From assembly GCA_002731775.1 (NCBI GenBank), contig PCCP01000084.1:1-64000 (forward strand): DNA of 64,000 nt, given 5' to 3'. Below are positions 8,191 to 18,300 of this stretch, piece after piece. Under the pieces are notes generated by a model. It did no database searches and had not been told where the DNA came from. It worked only from the letters and a program-made list of their open reading frames with translations. Made by a program: the position numbers and the translations under genes. The first letter of the stretch is position 1, and each line of letters starts with the position of its first letter. Source of the stretch: Gammaproteobacteria bacterium (GTDB lineage: Bacteria > Pseudomonadota > Gammaproteobacteria > Pseudomonadales > Pseudohongiellaceae).

Positions 8191-9189
8191 TTAGTCAAAA
8201 ACAAAATTCTGCTGCTGGGGAAACACGCCGAATAGGCCGCCGGTATGGATGAACAGCACATTACGAGCGTCCGCCAACTGGCCTGCATCGCCCTTGCGAA
8301 GTTCACTTAACATGCCATGAAAGGCTTTTCCTGTATAGACTGGGTCCAGAAAAATACCGTCGCTGCTGGCAAGGTCCCGGATAGTCTCGAATATTTCCGG
8401 GCCGGCGACGCCGTAACCCGGTCCAATATAGCCCTCGACCGTCGTAATCTTCAGTTTGTCCATGTCTACCTGCTGTTTGTAACGTTGCATCCAGAGCGTC
8501 ACATCCTTTCTAATCTTGGCTTCAAAATAGGCGGCGTCGTCACTGACATTAAAAGCGACGATCTGACTGGAAAGATCGAACAATTCTGCTCCCAGAATCA
8601 AGCCGCCCTGGGTGCCACCGGATCCAGTTGCTACCACAATGTACTCAGGCACCATCTGCAGGCGAGCGAAATCTTTTTTCAGCTCTTCACAGGCGGCGAT
8701 ATAGCCCCAGAGTCCGATTTCATCGCTGGCGCCGATGGGGATGAAAAATGCTTTGTGGCCTGCGGCGGAATAGTCAGACTGGATTTTACGGGCGAGATCC
8801 TCGTGTCCATGCCAGTCCTGCTGCGGCAGATAGGTAATCTCAGCACCGCTGAGATAGTCCATCAGCAGATTGCCCTCAGCCAGCTGTGGCCTCTCTCCTC
8901 GCAGAATCAGGTGTACTTTCAAGCCCAGGCGGACACCGAGGATGGCGGTGGCACGACAGTGGTTGGACTGCACACCGCCACAGGTAATCAGGGTGTCGCA
9001 AGCTTGCGCCCTGGCTTCGGCGATTGAAAATTCCAGCTTGCGGATCTTGTTACCCGACACTTCGGTGCCGGTTAGCTCATCCCGCTTGATCCAGATAGTC
9101 AGGTCTTCAAATTGCCGGGACAGGTTTTCGAGCCGGGTAACGGGCGTTGGCGTGTTGGCCAGTTCGAGTTTGGGCGGCCATTTAATCAT
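8191..9189 (-). CDS. dcyD: D-cysteine desulfhydrase / ACC deaminase family PLP enzyme
   Basis: This 332-residue fold-type II PLP enzyme carries the PLP lysine in SGNKIRKLEFS. The substrate loop is GGVQSNHCRATA and the phosphate-binding loop is ATGSGGTQGGL. DPVYTGKAFHG and FIHTGGLFGVF near the C terminus are characteristic of the DcyD/ACC-deaminase family. D-cysteine desulfhydrase converts D-cysteine to pyruvate, sulfide and ammonia; ACC deaminase opens aminocyclopropane carboxylate. The two are hard to separate by eye, and the desulfhydrase is the commoner annotation for this type. It is cytoplasmic, with a single-gene appearance: a terminator lies upstream at 9241 and an 86-base gap separates it from the propeller gene downstream. 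Confidence 0.8.
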   Translation of the reverse strand: MIKWPPKLELANTPTPVTRLENLSRQFEDLTIWIKRDELTGTEVSGNKIRKLEFSIAEARAQACDTLITCGGVQSNHCRATAILGVRLGLKVHLILRGERPQLAEGNLLMDYLSGAEITYLPQQDWHGHEDLARKIQSDYSAAGHKAFFIPIGASDEIGLWGYIAACEELKKDFARLQMVPEYIVVATGSGGTQGGLILGAELFDLSSQIVAFNVSDDAAYFEAKIRKDVTLWMQRYKQQVDMDKLKITTVEGYIGPGYGVAGPEIFETIRDLASSDGIFLDPVYTGKAFHGMLSELRKGDAGQLADARNVLFIHTGGLFGVFPQQQNFVFD

Positions 9190-9240
9190 GCGGTCTCCTT
9201 AGTACACTGTCTCGAATACTGCAAGCTGTGCAGAACGAAA

Positions 9241-9270
9241 AACGGAAAGGAAGCTTACTTCCTTTCCGTT
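9241..9270 (-). terminator. Rho-independent terminator of the molybdenum hydroxylase operon
   Basis: A perfect 13-bp stem (AACGGAAAGGAAG with its complement) closes a 4-base loop. Read on the reverse strand it is followed by a run of five T. It lies 43 bases past the last gene of the reverse-strand operon (9313-14603). Confidence 0.85.
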
Positions 9271-9312
9271 CCGTTTTCATACTGAGAGGCCCGGGAGCCT
9301 ATGCTTAACTAT

Positions 9313-9732
9313 TCAACTCTTTGCCTGGCTTGCATCGTAAGTCTCGACCCCGCCGTTCGCTTCTTGCTCTTCCTCTTCAGGCACCAGGGGCTCGAGTGCC
9401 TCGCTGTAAAGGAACAAGTCCGTCAGCACCGCCCGCAGATGGATCGATGCATTCAGGTTATCCACAATCTCGGAACCGATCTTATCCTGTGACAGGATAA
9501 AGCGCAGCGCGGCACCGGCTTTGCGGCAATCGCTGGCGATTACCTGCTCGAAGTCGTCATCACTGTCGGCAAAGGCAGCGGCGATGTTTTGCATCGCCTC
9601 GGCTATGTCTTCGATGGTGGGTCGGGCGTGGGGGCCGGGACCGGTCTCAACGCCGGCCGGTCGACCCTGGGCAGCGTAGGCCAACAGGAATTCGTAACCG
9701 GCCTCGATGGCCTCGATGTCATTTGCAATCAC
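9313..9732 (-). CDS. Hypothetical acidic protein, last gene of Mo-hydroxylase operon
   Basis: This 139-residue soluble protein has no signal peptide and a strongly acidic tail (VPEEEEQEANGG). Helical segments include IEAIEAGYEFLLAYAAQG and IEDIAEAMQNIAAAFADSD. I do not recognise a named family. It lies 27 bases after the cytochrome b gene and just before the operon terminator, so it is probably coexpressed with the molybdenum hydroxylase. A role as chaperone, assembly factor or small accessory subunit is conceivable but rests only on position. Confidence 0.7.
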   Translation of the reverse strand: MIANDIEAIEAGYEFLLAYAAQGRPAGVETGPGPHARPTIEDIAEAMQNIAAAFADSDDDFEQVIASDCRKAGAALRFILSQDKIGSEIVDNLNASIHLRAVLTDLFLYSEALEPLVPEEEEQEANGGVETYDASQAKS

Positions 9733-9759
9733 TGAATAGAGCTCTTGTGTCGGTGCTGC

Positions 9760-10530
9760 TCAGTCAGCTTCTTCCGGTGACCAACGACTGGTGTCGTGGT
9801 TGGCTGTCATCTCATCTTCTGAAATCCAGCCAGAAATCATCGACCGGGTGTAGAAAAACTTTTCAGGTCGTAGTGCGAAATAAATATGCGTCGCTGCCAG
9901 CGCAACCAGGGCCAGGGTAGACAAGCCGTGTAGCAGGAAGACCAGGCCCAGCTGGCTTTCCGGCATGCTGTTGGTGCGGTCCCAAAATGGTGTGTCGATC
10001 TGCAGGAACATCAACAGACCGGTGACCACAACCGCCAGCACGACGACAGTGACTGCCCAGTGCATCCCCTTCTGTTCGAACGAGTATTTACCTGGCTTCT
10101 TGGCGGAATCGAAAGGCTCGCCAAAATCTCGTGGGGCCAGAATTATCGACTTGAAATCCTGCCAGAACAGTGAGCGGATGATATGAAAAATCACCACGAA
10201 GCTAAGCACCAAACCCGCGATCCAATGCAGACCAAGCCAGTCGATACGCAGGCCGATGATGGGCGCTACGCCGGTAAGGATCAACAGCAGAATACTGCCT
10301 GCCATGATCCAGTGAAACAATCTATCGATGGTTTCATGTCTCAGCACACGCCGACCTTCGCTGGAAGGCTTGTCCATTTTCTTATTGGCGAGTACGGCCA
10401 TGATAATTGCATGGGCCGCAAGTAGAATCAGCACGGCAACGGCAACAACCCAGAGTAAATCCCAGGAAACGCCGAGAATTACCTCGTCACCCCAAACATC
10501 GTACTTATAGCGAACTATTCCTTCTCCCAC
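9760..10530 (-). CDS. Membrane cytochrome b, formate dehydrogenase gamma / b561-like
   Basis: The 256-residue integral membrane protein has five hydrophobic segments. The first is WDLLWVVAVAVLILLAAHAI near residue 25; the others lie around 80-100, 105-125, 160-180 and 200-220. Candidate haem ligands are the histidines in LRHETIDRLFHWIM, LGLHWIAGLV, VIFHII and AATHIYFA. The pattern fits the two-haem cytochromes that anchor periplasmic dehydrogenases and pass electrons to quinone. It follows the FAD subunit gene by 53 bases in the same operon, which makes it the likely membrane electron acceptor of the Tat-exported molybdenum enzyme. That pairing is inferred from context. Confidence 0.82.
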   Translation of the reverse strand: MGEGIVRYKYDVWGDEVILGVSWDLLWVVAVAVLILLAAHAIIMAVLANKKMDKPSSEGRRVLRHETIDRLFHWIMAGSILLLILTGVAPIIGLRIDWLGLHWIAGLVLSFVVIFHIIRSLFWQDFKSIILAPRDFGEPFDSAKKPGKYSFEQKGMHWAVTVVVLAVVVTGLLMFLQIDTPFWDRTNSMPESQLGLVFLLHGLSTLALVALAATHIYFALRPEKFFYTRSMISGWISEDEMTANHDTSRWSPEEAD

Positions 10531-10583
10531 TGTACTGCCCTCTTATTGTGTTCTTACTCAGCTAAACGGAGTTGATCCGGGAC

Positions 10584-11579
10584 CTAGCCCCGAATCGCTC
10601 TCTTCACAAGATTTTCCATCAGAGGCACTTTGAAATGGTTGTAATTCAAAGGCCGTGCCCCTTCGCTGGCGATCGATGCAACCTCTTCAGCCAGTTGTTC
10701 CGAGCGCTGCTGTCCACGTATTGCATCTTCAACTGCATCCAGACGCCGTGGTACGCACTCGACTGCGCCACAGACGATGCGAACATCTTCGATGGTGCCG
10801 CCGGAGACCTTGAAGGCTGCCGCGACATTGACGAGGGCAAAATCCCAGACATTGCGGTCGGCCACTTTCTCAAAATAGAACTCGGCGTTGGCCCAGGTAT
10901 TTGGAATCCTGACGGCGGTCAGAATTTCACCTTCGTTCAGCACCGTCATGTGGGTGATATCTCGCGCCGGTCCGACAAAGAAGTCCTGCGCCGCAATCAG
11001 GCGTTGACCGCCGACACTGGAAACCACCATGGTGGCATCCAGGGCGACCAGAGCAGGCGCGGTGTCAGACGGGCTCACCGCGACACAGCGACTGGAGCCG
11101 AATAGGGCATGCTCACGATTCAGGCCTTCGGGCGAATCTGCATAGCAGATGTTGCCGCCAGCGCGATAGCAATCCAGGCCGCGCCGATAGTACCAGCAGC
11201 GAGCATCCTGAACCAGGTTGCCGCCCAGGGTGCCGACGTTGCGGATCTGGGGGCTGGCAACCCGACCAGCGGCCGTCGACAGCAGTGCATATTTGGATTG
11301 AATCAATGGATTGGTGGCAATTTCAGTAATTGTGGTAACCGCACCGATCTCGACTCCGTCTGCGGTTTCCCTGATTCCTTTCCAGGCATCGACCTGGGTA
11401 AGTTCGATCATCGCAGCAGGGGTCTTATTGCGGTCTTTTAACCAGCCATAAGTGTCCTGACCGCCTCCGAGCAGCCAGCCATCTGAACCCAGTGTGTTTG
11501 CCAATGCCAGGGCGCTGGCTTCATCAGTTGGCTGATAAAGTTCAATATCGGGCATTACGTCATGTGATGTGGCTACCAT
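10584..11579 (-). CDS. FAD-binding subunit of molybdenum hydroxylase, with extra Cys cluster
   Basis: This 331-residue CoxM/XdhB-type subunit contains the FAD-binding motifs WLLGGGQDTYGWLKD and IRNVGTLGGNLVQD, and a CO-dehydrogenase flavoprotein C-terminal domain (about 220-330). Straight after the second FAD motif it has RCWYYRRGLDCYRAGG followed by NICYA, giving three closely spaced cysteines, with a fourth in SSRC. A similar insertion in PaoB and in 4-hydroxybenzoyl-CoA reductase holds a [4Fe-4S] cluster, so this subunit probably has one as well. It passes electrons from the 2Fe-2S subunit to FAD. It abuts the Mo subunit gene with a single-base gap. Confidence 0.87.
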   Translation of the reverse strand: MVATSHDVMPDIELYQPTDEASALALANTLGSDGWLLGGGQDTYGWLKDRNKTPAAMIELTQVDAWKGIRETADGVEIGAVTTITEIATNPLIQSKYALLSTAAGRVASPQIRNVGTLGGNLVQDARCWYYRRGLDCYRAGGNICYADSPEGLNREHALFGSSRCVAVSPSDTAPALVALDATMVVSSVGGQRLIAAQDFFVGPARDITHMTVLNEGEILTAVRIPNTWANAEFYFEKVADRNVWDFALVNVAAAFKVSGGTIEDVRIVCGAVECVPRRLDAVEDAIRGQQRSEQLAEEVASIASEGARPLNYNHFKVPLMENLVKRAIRG

Positions 11580-11580
11580 A

Positions 11581-14004
11581 TCAACCTCGGAAATTGTTTT
11601 GAGCCAGTGGTATCGCTTCTTCCGATATACCCGCTACGTGGTTAATGATCATGTCCGTAGTAACAGGCGCGGCGTCAAACAAGTGACCATCCAGCGCGTC
11701 TGAAATTGCGGCGTTAAGTGCAGCAGAAACTGAGCCCATAGATGGCTCACCAATACCTCGAGCACCTACAGGATTTTCAGGATCCGGCAGATCCACCCAA
11801 CCGGTGCCTATGTTTGCCGGCGTATCCAGATAGGTAGGTATTTTACTCTGCCAGAAACCGGTACTGGCAGGGATGCCGTTTTGGGGATCGTAGAGGTGTC
11901 TTTCTAATACAGACAGACCAATACCCCATACGGCGCCGCCGACTAACTGGTTCTTCAATCCCTGTGGATGCACTACGGTGCCGCATTCGGCGATGTTCAC
12001 CAGCTCGATAATATCGAACTTGCCGGTTTCCGTATCCAGCTCTATCTCGATCATAGCCACTGCGAAACCCGGCGGGTTACCGGCGTGTCGGGGGTCGTGA
12101 TAGATGCCCATCAAGGCCGATCCTGCCAGCCTGGATACCGATAATGCGGTAAGTGAATTCAGGTCTTCAGGCACTTCTGCCTCACCGGTGAATTTTCCAC
12201 CCAGTTCCAGGGCGCGTTGAGCGACTGTGGCGTAGGTCATGCCCACCGTGTTATCGGTGATCTGATAGACCCGGGAGCCGTCGATGTCGTAGTCGGCGGC
12301 AGCGCCACCCAGATCCATGGCCGCAATCTCTTTCATCTTCGCCAACATATCCTGTGCCGCGCCATAGGCGGTGCGAGTATTGGTAAAGATCGAATTACTG
12401 CCATCCTGGGGAGAGGATATCGCCAGATGCCTGTCGGTACGGCCGGTGATGATATCGCAGTCGTCCCAGGACATCTTCAATACTTCGGCGGCGGCGCGAG
12501 AGGTAGAGGCGTAGGAATAGGTGCCCAGGTTGCCGACGCCGGTATGCATCTGCAGACGACCATTTGGCAGCATTCTGACAATGCCATCCATGCCGCTGCG
12601 GCCGGCATTATGATAGCCCTGGCCGATGCCAAGACCCGTCACCTTGCTGCCATTGGCTTGACGTGATCGGGATTTTCTCCCCTCCCAGTCAAATTGCTCG
12701 GCGGCCATCTCCAATGCCTCTGGCATGTAGGCACTGGTAAAAGGTGTGCTCCTGCTGCCACTGACATCGCCGTTCTGGGCCGCGTTCATCTTGCGGATTG
12801 CCAGTCTATCCAGGCCCAGGGCCTCTGCGGCCTTGTCCATGATTGGGGCCACGATGGCCATGATCTGGTTTTCACCGGGACCCCGTTGCGCGCCTCTGTG
12901 GCCGGTGTTGGTACCGATGGAGGTATTTCGGAAGCGCATCGCTTCGGATTGATAGAGCGCACTGACGCCGGCCGCTGCGGAATTCGCATCGCCGCCGCCG
13001 CCCTTGCCGCCACTGTCGGAGACACAATACATATCCATGGCCGCCATGCTGCCATCGCTTCTGAAGCCGACCTTGATCCAGCCTTGCAGGCCTTGTCTGG
13101 CGCCGCCTATGGTGAATTCTTCCTCGCGAGTCACCCGCATCATCACCGGGCGATTAATCTTCTGAGAGAATCTGGCCGGGATTGCCATGCTGGGAATACT
13201 GCCAGCTCGAGAGCGCTGGCCGAAACCACCGCCAGTTGCCTCGTTGATGAAGACGAAGTCTTCCAGTGGCACACCGATGATATTGGCCATAGGCTCGGCG
13301 AGAGCGGTCAGGCTCTGGGAGGTGCCGTGCAGATAACATTTTCCATTCTCCCAGTACGCCATGGCGCTTCTTGGCTCCATGGACATATGGGGGTAGCCGG
13401 CGGTCGAGAAAGAAGTCTCGTAGACAAAATCTGAACTGGCGAAGCCGGCCTCGAGATCGCCGTATTCCCAACTTTGTTGCGGTTCCGCCGAAGGCTCTCT
13501 GCCGTTTTGAAAGCTGGTTATCTGATCCGATGTCCATTTCTCCTGGGCAAAACCCTGTCGAAACACGAAGGTATTACCGCCGGTATAGGCATCGGCGCCG
13601 CCTTCTCTCAAGCTGTCCAGGGGATCCAGTACAAAGGGCAGTCTTTCGATGGTGAGGGAAATCAGGGCCATCGCCGATTCGGCGGTTTTCTCATCCACCG
13701 CGGCAACGGCGAGGATTGGTTCACCGACCAGGGTAGGCTCGTTGGTCAGTATCTTCAGCCCGGTGCTTTGCGGCTCTCCGTCCGGATAGACGTCGTCGGC
13801 GGTTAAGATGCCAACGACACCGTCCATCGCCAGCGCCGCGGAAGCGTCGATATTGACGACCCGGCCGTGGGGAACGGGACTGGTGAGCAAGCGGGCGTAA
13901 ACCATGCCTTCGCGCGTGTAGTCCTCTGAGTACTTGATTCTGCCAGTGACCTTACCCGGCGCATCTGGTGGAACGAAATCTTTACCAATATGCATATATG
14001 CCAT
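11581..14004 (-). CDS. Molybdenum-binding catalytic subunit (xanthine dehydrogenase/aldehyde oxidase family)
   Basis: This 807-residue large subunit has the aldehyde-oxidase a/b-hammerhead domain at the N terminus (GRIKYSEDYTREGMVYARLL) and molybdopterin-binding motifs such as GGGFGQRSR, GHRGAQRGPGENQ and the C-terminal GARGIGEPSMG. That last motif carries the invariant catalytic Glu. The family hydroxylates aldehydes, purines or aromatic heterocycles using molybdopterin cytosine dinucleotide. It starts after the 2Fe-2S subunit with a five-base gap, and its order (FeS, Mo, FAD) differs from the classic FeS-FAD-Mo order of PaoABC. The large subunit has no signal of its own and would be carried out by the Tat signal of its partner. 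The substrate cannot be read from the sequence; a periplasmic aldehyde is the most likely type. Confidence 0.9.
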   Translation of the reverse strand: MAYMHIGKDFVPPDAPGKVTGRIKYSEDYTREGMVYARLLTSPVPHGRVVNIDASAALAMDGVVGILTADDVYPDGEPQSTGLKILTNEPTLVGEPILAVAAVDEKTAESAMALISLTIERLPFVLDPLDSLREGGADAYTGGNTFVFRQGFAQEKWTSDQITSFQNGREPSAEPQQSWEYGDLEAGFASSDFVYETSFSTAGYPHMSMEPRSAMAYWENGKCYLHGTSQSLTALAEPMANIIGVPLEDFVFINEATGGGFGQRSRAGSIPSMAIPARFSQKINRPVMMRVTREEEFTIGGARQGLQGWIKVGFRSDGSMAAMDMYCVSDSGGKGGGGDANSAAAGVSALYQSEAMRFRNTSIGTNTGHRGAQRGPGENQIMAIVAPIMDKAAEALGLDRLAIRKMNAAQNGDVSGSRSTPFTSAYMPEALEMAAEQFDWEGRKSRSRQANGSKVTGLGIGQGYHNAGRSGMDGIVRMLPNGRLQMHTGVGNLGTYSYASTSRAAAEVLKMSWDDCDIITGRTDRHLAISSPQDGSNSIFTNTRTAYGAAQDMLAKMKEIAAMDLGGAAADYDIDGSRVYQITDNTVGMTYATVAQRALELGGKFTGEAEVPEDLNSLTALSVSRLAGSALMGIYHDPRHAGNPPGFAVAMIEIELDTETGKFDIIELVNIAECGTVVHPQGLKNQLVGGAVWGIGLSVLERHLYDPQNGIPASTGFWQSKIPTYLDTPANIGTGWVDLPDPENPVGARGIGEPSMGSVSAALNAAISDALDGHLFDAAPVTTDMIINHVAGISEEAIPLAQNNFRG

Positions 14005-14009
14005 GATGA

Positions 14010-14603
14010 TTATCCTATTTCCGCTGCGCGCATGACGCCATTGAGGTAAGAGTCATAAGAACCACAGCGGCATATATTACCTGCCATACCCTGACGTGCT
14101 TCTTCCCGGGTGGGGTTAGGGTTGGCCCGCAGCAGTCCTACTGCAGCCATCACCTGCCCTGGTGTGCAGTAACCACACTGTGGGGAAAGTTCCTCCACAA
14201 ATGCCTGCTGCACCGGATGTAGATCCCCATTCGCCGATTCCAGCCCTTCGACTGTCTCGATACGCATGGCCTTGACCGAATGGGTCAGTATGGAACAGCC
14301 GTAGGAGGGGATGTCATCGACCAACACGGTACAGGCACCGCATTCTCCGCGGTTACAGCCCAGTTTGGTTCCGGTCAAGCCCAGCTTGTAACGCAGGGTA
14401 GATGCCAGTGTCTCCTGGGGAGGAACATCAACACTGCGGACCTGGCCGTTTACATTGATTCTGATCAGACGCTCGACCGCGCCAGGAGGGCGTTCAGCAC
14501 CATTGGCGGCATACCATATCGAGGTCGACGTGGCTGCAGCACCTGAGGCGATCACTCCTTTGATGAAGCGTCTACGGGTTAATTTTGGGTTCACGGGATA
14601 CAT
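14010..14603 (-). CDS. 2Fe-2S subunit of molybdenum hydroxylase, Tat-exported
   Basis: I place the start at ATG 14603, 38 codons inside the longest frame. It is preceded by GGAGG and yields a Tat signal TRRRFIKGVIASGAAATS with the twin arginines followed by Phe-Ile-Lys. The mature protein has the plant-type 2Fe-2S motif CNRGECGACTVL and the second all-helical cluster motif CGYCTPGQ...NICRCGSYDSYLNGVM. It relays electrons from the Mo site to the FAD subunit. As first gene of the five-gene reverse operon it sets the cellular location of the whole complex to the periplasm, as in E. coli PaoABC. No XdhC/PaoD-type insertion chaperone is encoded in the window. Confidence 0.9.
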   Translation of the reverse strand: MYPVNPKLTRRRFIKGVIASGAAATSTSIWYAANGAERPPGAVERLIRINVNGQVRSVDVPPQETLASTLRYKLGLTGTKLGCNRGECGACTVLVDDIPSYGCSILTHSVKAMRIETVEGLESANGDLHPVQQAFVEELSPQCGYCTPGQVMAAVGLLRANPNPTREEARQGMAGNICRCGSYDSYLNGVMRAAEIG

Positions 14604-15162
14604 TCGCCTCCGTTGTTGGGAATGGGATCGTTTATTCTTGTTCTTTTCAGCATTGAGAATAGACTGCGGTTGAAGCACTCTTATTATAGTCAAGCAAGAC
14701 CGAGTAGAGTAAATCACCTAATGGTTTTTAGCAAGCTACTCCAGCGCAGGCATGGCGTGGCATCCGATGATCCGGGGACGGGCAATAGTGGACTCCAAAC
14801 GGCGCCAATTATGCCGTGAAATTGAACTCGAATTGCACTGTTGCTGGAGGCCTTGCCAGGCTGCAAAATTCTGTCCTCATTGCGCCTGAGACTTAGGGTA
14901 TTATTCGGAGAAGCTTAGCAACGGTGAACGGGTACAAGCTGGGGAGCTGCCAACACGCAAACCTGTGTTTTCAGACGCCGTTTTTTGAACCTCAGCCATA
15001 GCGGGTAGACGATTCAGGCCAGCCTGAGGGCTATTGGCTAATTCATATGTCCAGGTGGCTATGACAATATATTGCCATTTTGTAGTTCTGGCTCGTCGCT
15101 TATAACTACTGCGAAATCAGCCAGTTACTCAAGCGGCAAGTTCCCTGAGAGCCGCGTCTTTC
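14604..15162. other. Divergent intergenic region between Mo-hydroxylase operon and gltB
   Basis: About 560 bases with no convincing gene. It must hold the promoter of the reverse operon. It also contains a divergent copy of the dispersed repeat at 14886-14918. I see no tRNA or riboswitch-like structure. Confidence 0.5.
14886..14918 (+). repeat. Divergent copy of the dispersed TATTATTC repeat
   Basis: The stretch shares CTGAGAC at its left end, GTATTATTC in the middle and a final TAG with the copies at 24751 and 39536. The GGTGCCC arm is degraded. It lies between genes. Confidence 0.4.
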
Positions 15163-15190
15163 TTGACTTTTTCTGACGCGATGTTATTGT
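15163..15190 (+). promoter_or_regulatory. Candidate sigma-70 promoter for gltBD
   Basis: TTGACT (15163-15168) and TATTGT (15185-15190) are separated by 16 bases, upstream of gltB and in its orientation. Expected transcript start near 15197 would leave a 160-base leader that contains a short ORF. It is judged by eye only. Confidence 0.45.
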
Positions 15191-15234
15191 TTGCGGCCCT
15201 CTCCGTGGTCCCTGATTAAAATGAGGGGGACTGA

Positions 15235-15318
15235 ATGAATCGTCAAGCCCTCTCAGGATACAACACCAGAGTCGTTTTTCATCCCGAGCAGCAGAGCCAT
15301 CATCGGGTGGTGGAGTAA
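15235..15318 (+). CDS. Candidate 27-residue leader ORF upstream of gltB
   Basis: ATG at 15235 is preceded six bases upstream by AGGGGG, a ribosome site at least as good as that of gltB. The frame ends at TAA 15316-15318, 38 bases before gltB. The peptide begins MNRQALSGYNTR and is rich in Gln, His and Val toward the end. Position and translation signal suggest a leader peptide, possibly coupling translation to gltB expression. There is no obvious glutamate or glutamine codon run and no terminator pair was recognised. Confidence 0.3.
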   Translation: MNRQALSGYNTRVVFHPEQQSHHRVVE

Positions 15319-15356
15319 CGGTAATAGAAAAGCGCAGGGCGAATCAAAATAGAACG

Positions 15357-18300
15357 ATGAGAGACGAAACCTCTATGAGTGACAGCGGACACCTACCCTT
15401 GAAATTTGGCTACCCTGAGAAAACCGGGTTGTACGATCCAGCCATGGAAAAGGATTCCTGTGGTGTCGGTTTAGTCGCCAATATTAAGGGGCAGCCCAGT
15501 CACCAGATCATGCTGGATGCCCATCATATTAATTCCCGCATGGGCCACCGTGGCGGCTGTGGATTCGAAGCCAACACCGGTGACGGCGCCGGCATACTGG
15601 TGGCCTTGCCCCACAGTTTCTTCCAAAAGATTGCAAAACTGGACCTCGATGCCGAGCTCCCCGCCGCCGGGGGATACGCCGTCGGCAATATATTTCTCCC
15701 CCAATTGGAGGCAGAGCGAGCCAGGTGCCGTGCAGTCATCGACGCCATCGTCGCCGAAGAGAATCAAGTATTGGTGGGCTGGCGTGAAGTGCCAGTCGAC
15801 GCCGATGCCGCCGATGTCGGACCTGCGGCGAGAATGGCGCAACCACGAATCGAACAGCTCTTTATTGCTGCAGCAGATGGCATATCCCAGGAAAGTTTCG
15901 AACGTGCTCTCTACATCATCCGTAAACGCTTTACCCGCCAGCTCCGCAACGACGGATCATTGACCGAGGCAAAGCAACTCTATGTCTGCAGCCTATCCAG
16001 CAAGGTCATTGTCTATAAAGGCATGCTCACACCCGGTCAATTGTTTCCTTTTTACAAAGATTTGACCAACCCGGATTTCGAGACTCACATGGTGATGGTG
16101 CATTCCCGTTTCAGTACCAATACCTTCCCGTCCTGGGATCGAGCGCAGCCAAATCGGTTCATGTGCCATAACGGTGAAATTAATACGCTGCGCGGCAACA
16201 TGAATTCCATGTTCGCCCGGGAAGGCAAGATTCAAACTGATGTCTTCGGCGACAAGCTCTCTTCCATCTTTCCGATTATAGAGAATGACTTTTCTGATTC
16301 TGGAAGCTTCGATGCCGTTCTCGAATTTCTGCTGCTCTCTGGTCGCTCATTGGCTGAAGCCGTCATGATGATGATTCCGGAAGCCTGGCAATCTGATGAA
16401 AACATGGCAGCTGGCAAGAAGGCATTTTATGAGTATCACTCGGCCCTGATGGAACCCTGGGATGGACCTGCCTCTATTGTTTTTTCCGATGGTCAGTATA
16501 TCGGTGCGGTGTTGGACAGGAACGGGCTACGTCCAAGTCGTTATTATCTGACCCACGATGACAAGGTGATTATGGCTTCGGAAGTCGGTGTGTTAGATGT
16601 AGATCCGGCCAACGTGAAACTCAAGGGCCGATTAGAACCGGGCAAGATGTTTTTGCTGGATTTTGAAGCAGGCCGTCTGATTCCAGACGAGGAAGTAAAA
16701 CAAATTATTAGCGCCAAACGGCCTTATGGTGAATGGCTAGCCGCGCAAAAAGTAACGCTTGCCGATATCGCCAGTGGTAGCCCTGCCTGTTCGCTCGAGA
16801 GCGAAAACCTTTTGCGGCGCATGCAGGCTTTCGGTTACACCACAGAAACCCTGAATTTCATGCTAATTCCTCTGGTGACCGAAGCACGGGATCCGTTGGG
16901 TTCGATGGGCTGTGATTCCTCGCTGGCTTGTCTGTCTGACAAGCCAAGAATGATCTATGACTATTTTAAACAGTTGTTTGCCCAAGTCACTAATCCGGCT
17001 ATCGACTCCATTCGAGAAGAAGTGGTGATGTCCCTGGAATGCTTTATCGGTCCGGAGGGCAATTTGCTCGAGTCGACTGCCGAGCAAGTTCATCGTTTGA
17101 GTCTCGAGCATCCAATACTCTCCAATCAGCAACTTACCGATATTAAACAGATGAACTACCAGGGCATGCGCTCCCAGCTTATTGACATCACTTATGAGGT
17201 GGCAGAAAACCAGGGATTTCAATCAGCCCTCGATCGAATCTGTATCGAAGCCTCCGAGGCTCTCGAAGCTGGCTTCTCCTTTATAATTCTCAGCGACCGA
17301 AAAATTTCTCAGTCGCGAATTCCCCTGAGCGCCATGATTGCTTGCGGCGCGGTCCACCATCACCTGATTGGCGCCTATAAGAGGACTCAAATTGGTATTG
17401 TGCTCGAGACTGGTGAAGCTCGTGAAGTGCATCATCATTGTTTACTAGCAGGCTACGGTGCCGATGCCATTAATCCCTACCTCGCTTTCGAGGCCCTGTG
17501 GCATGTTAACAAAGAAGGATTGTTAGGCAAAAAATATACCGATGAAGATTCCTTGGTGGCTGCTTACAAGAAGGGAATCGCCAAAGGTATGCTGAAAGTG
17601 ATGGCGAAGATGGGTATCTCTACTCTGCAGTCATACAAGGGTGCGCAAATATTTGAAGCCGTCGGCCTTGCCAGCGAAATCATCGATCGGTGTTTTGTCG
17701 GCACAGCAAGCCGGGTTCAGGGCGTGAGCTTCGAGGTATTGATTGAGGAATCACGCAGGCGCCACAGCGTCGGTTTTCCGGCCAGGGAGAGCGACAGGAT
17801 ACTGGCGCTGACAAATCCCGGCGATTTCCAATGGCGCAGTGGTGGTGAGACCCATATGTGGAATCCAAGTACGATTTCGAAGTTGCAGGTAACCGCCAGA
17901 ACTAATAGTGCTGAGGCCTATGCAGCCTTCGCTGAATCCGCCAATGAAGACAGCACCCGCCGCGCTACCTTCCGTGGCTTGATGAGATTTAAGACCGATG
18001 TAAATGCGGCAATTGATTTAAAAGATGTGGAGCCTGCCAGCGAAATCGTGAAACGCTTCGCCACCGGCGCCATGAGCTTTGGCTCAATTTCCGCGGAGAG
18101 TCACGAAACCCTGGCTGTGGCCATGAACCGGATCGGCGGAAAATCCAACACCGGGGAAGGCGGTGAAGATTCTGCCCGCTTTAAGTCACTAGCTAACGGT
18201 GATTCGAAACGTTCTGCTATCAAGCAAGTCGCCTCTGGACGCTTCGGTGTGACCGCCTGGTACCTCACCAATGCTGACGAACTGCAGATCAAAATTGCCC

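Noticed and set aside
12694-13434. 246-codon forward open frame
   Set aside because: It lies opposite the molybdenum subunit gene and is a GC-rich shadow of it.
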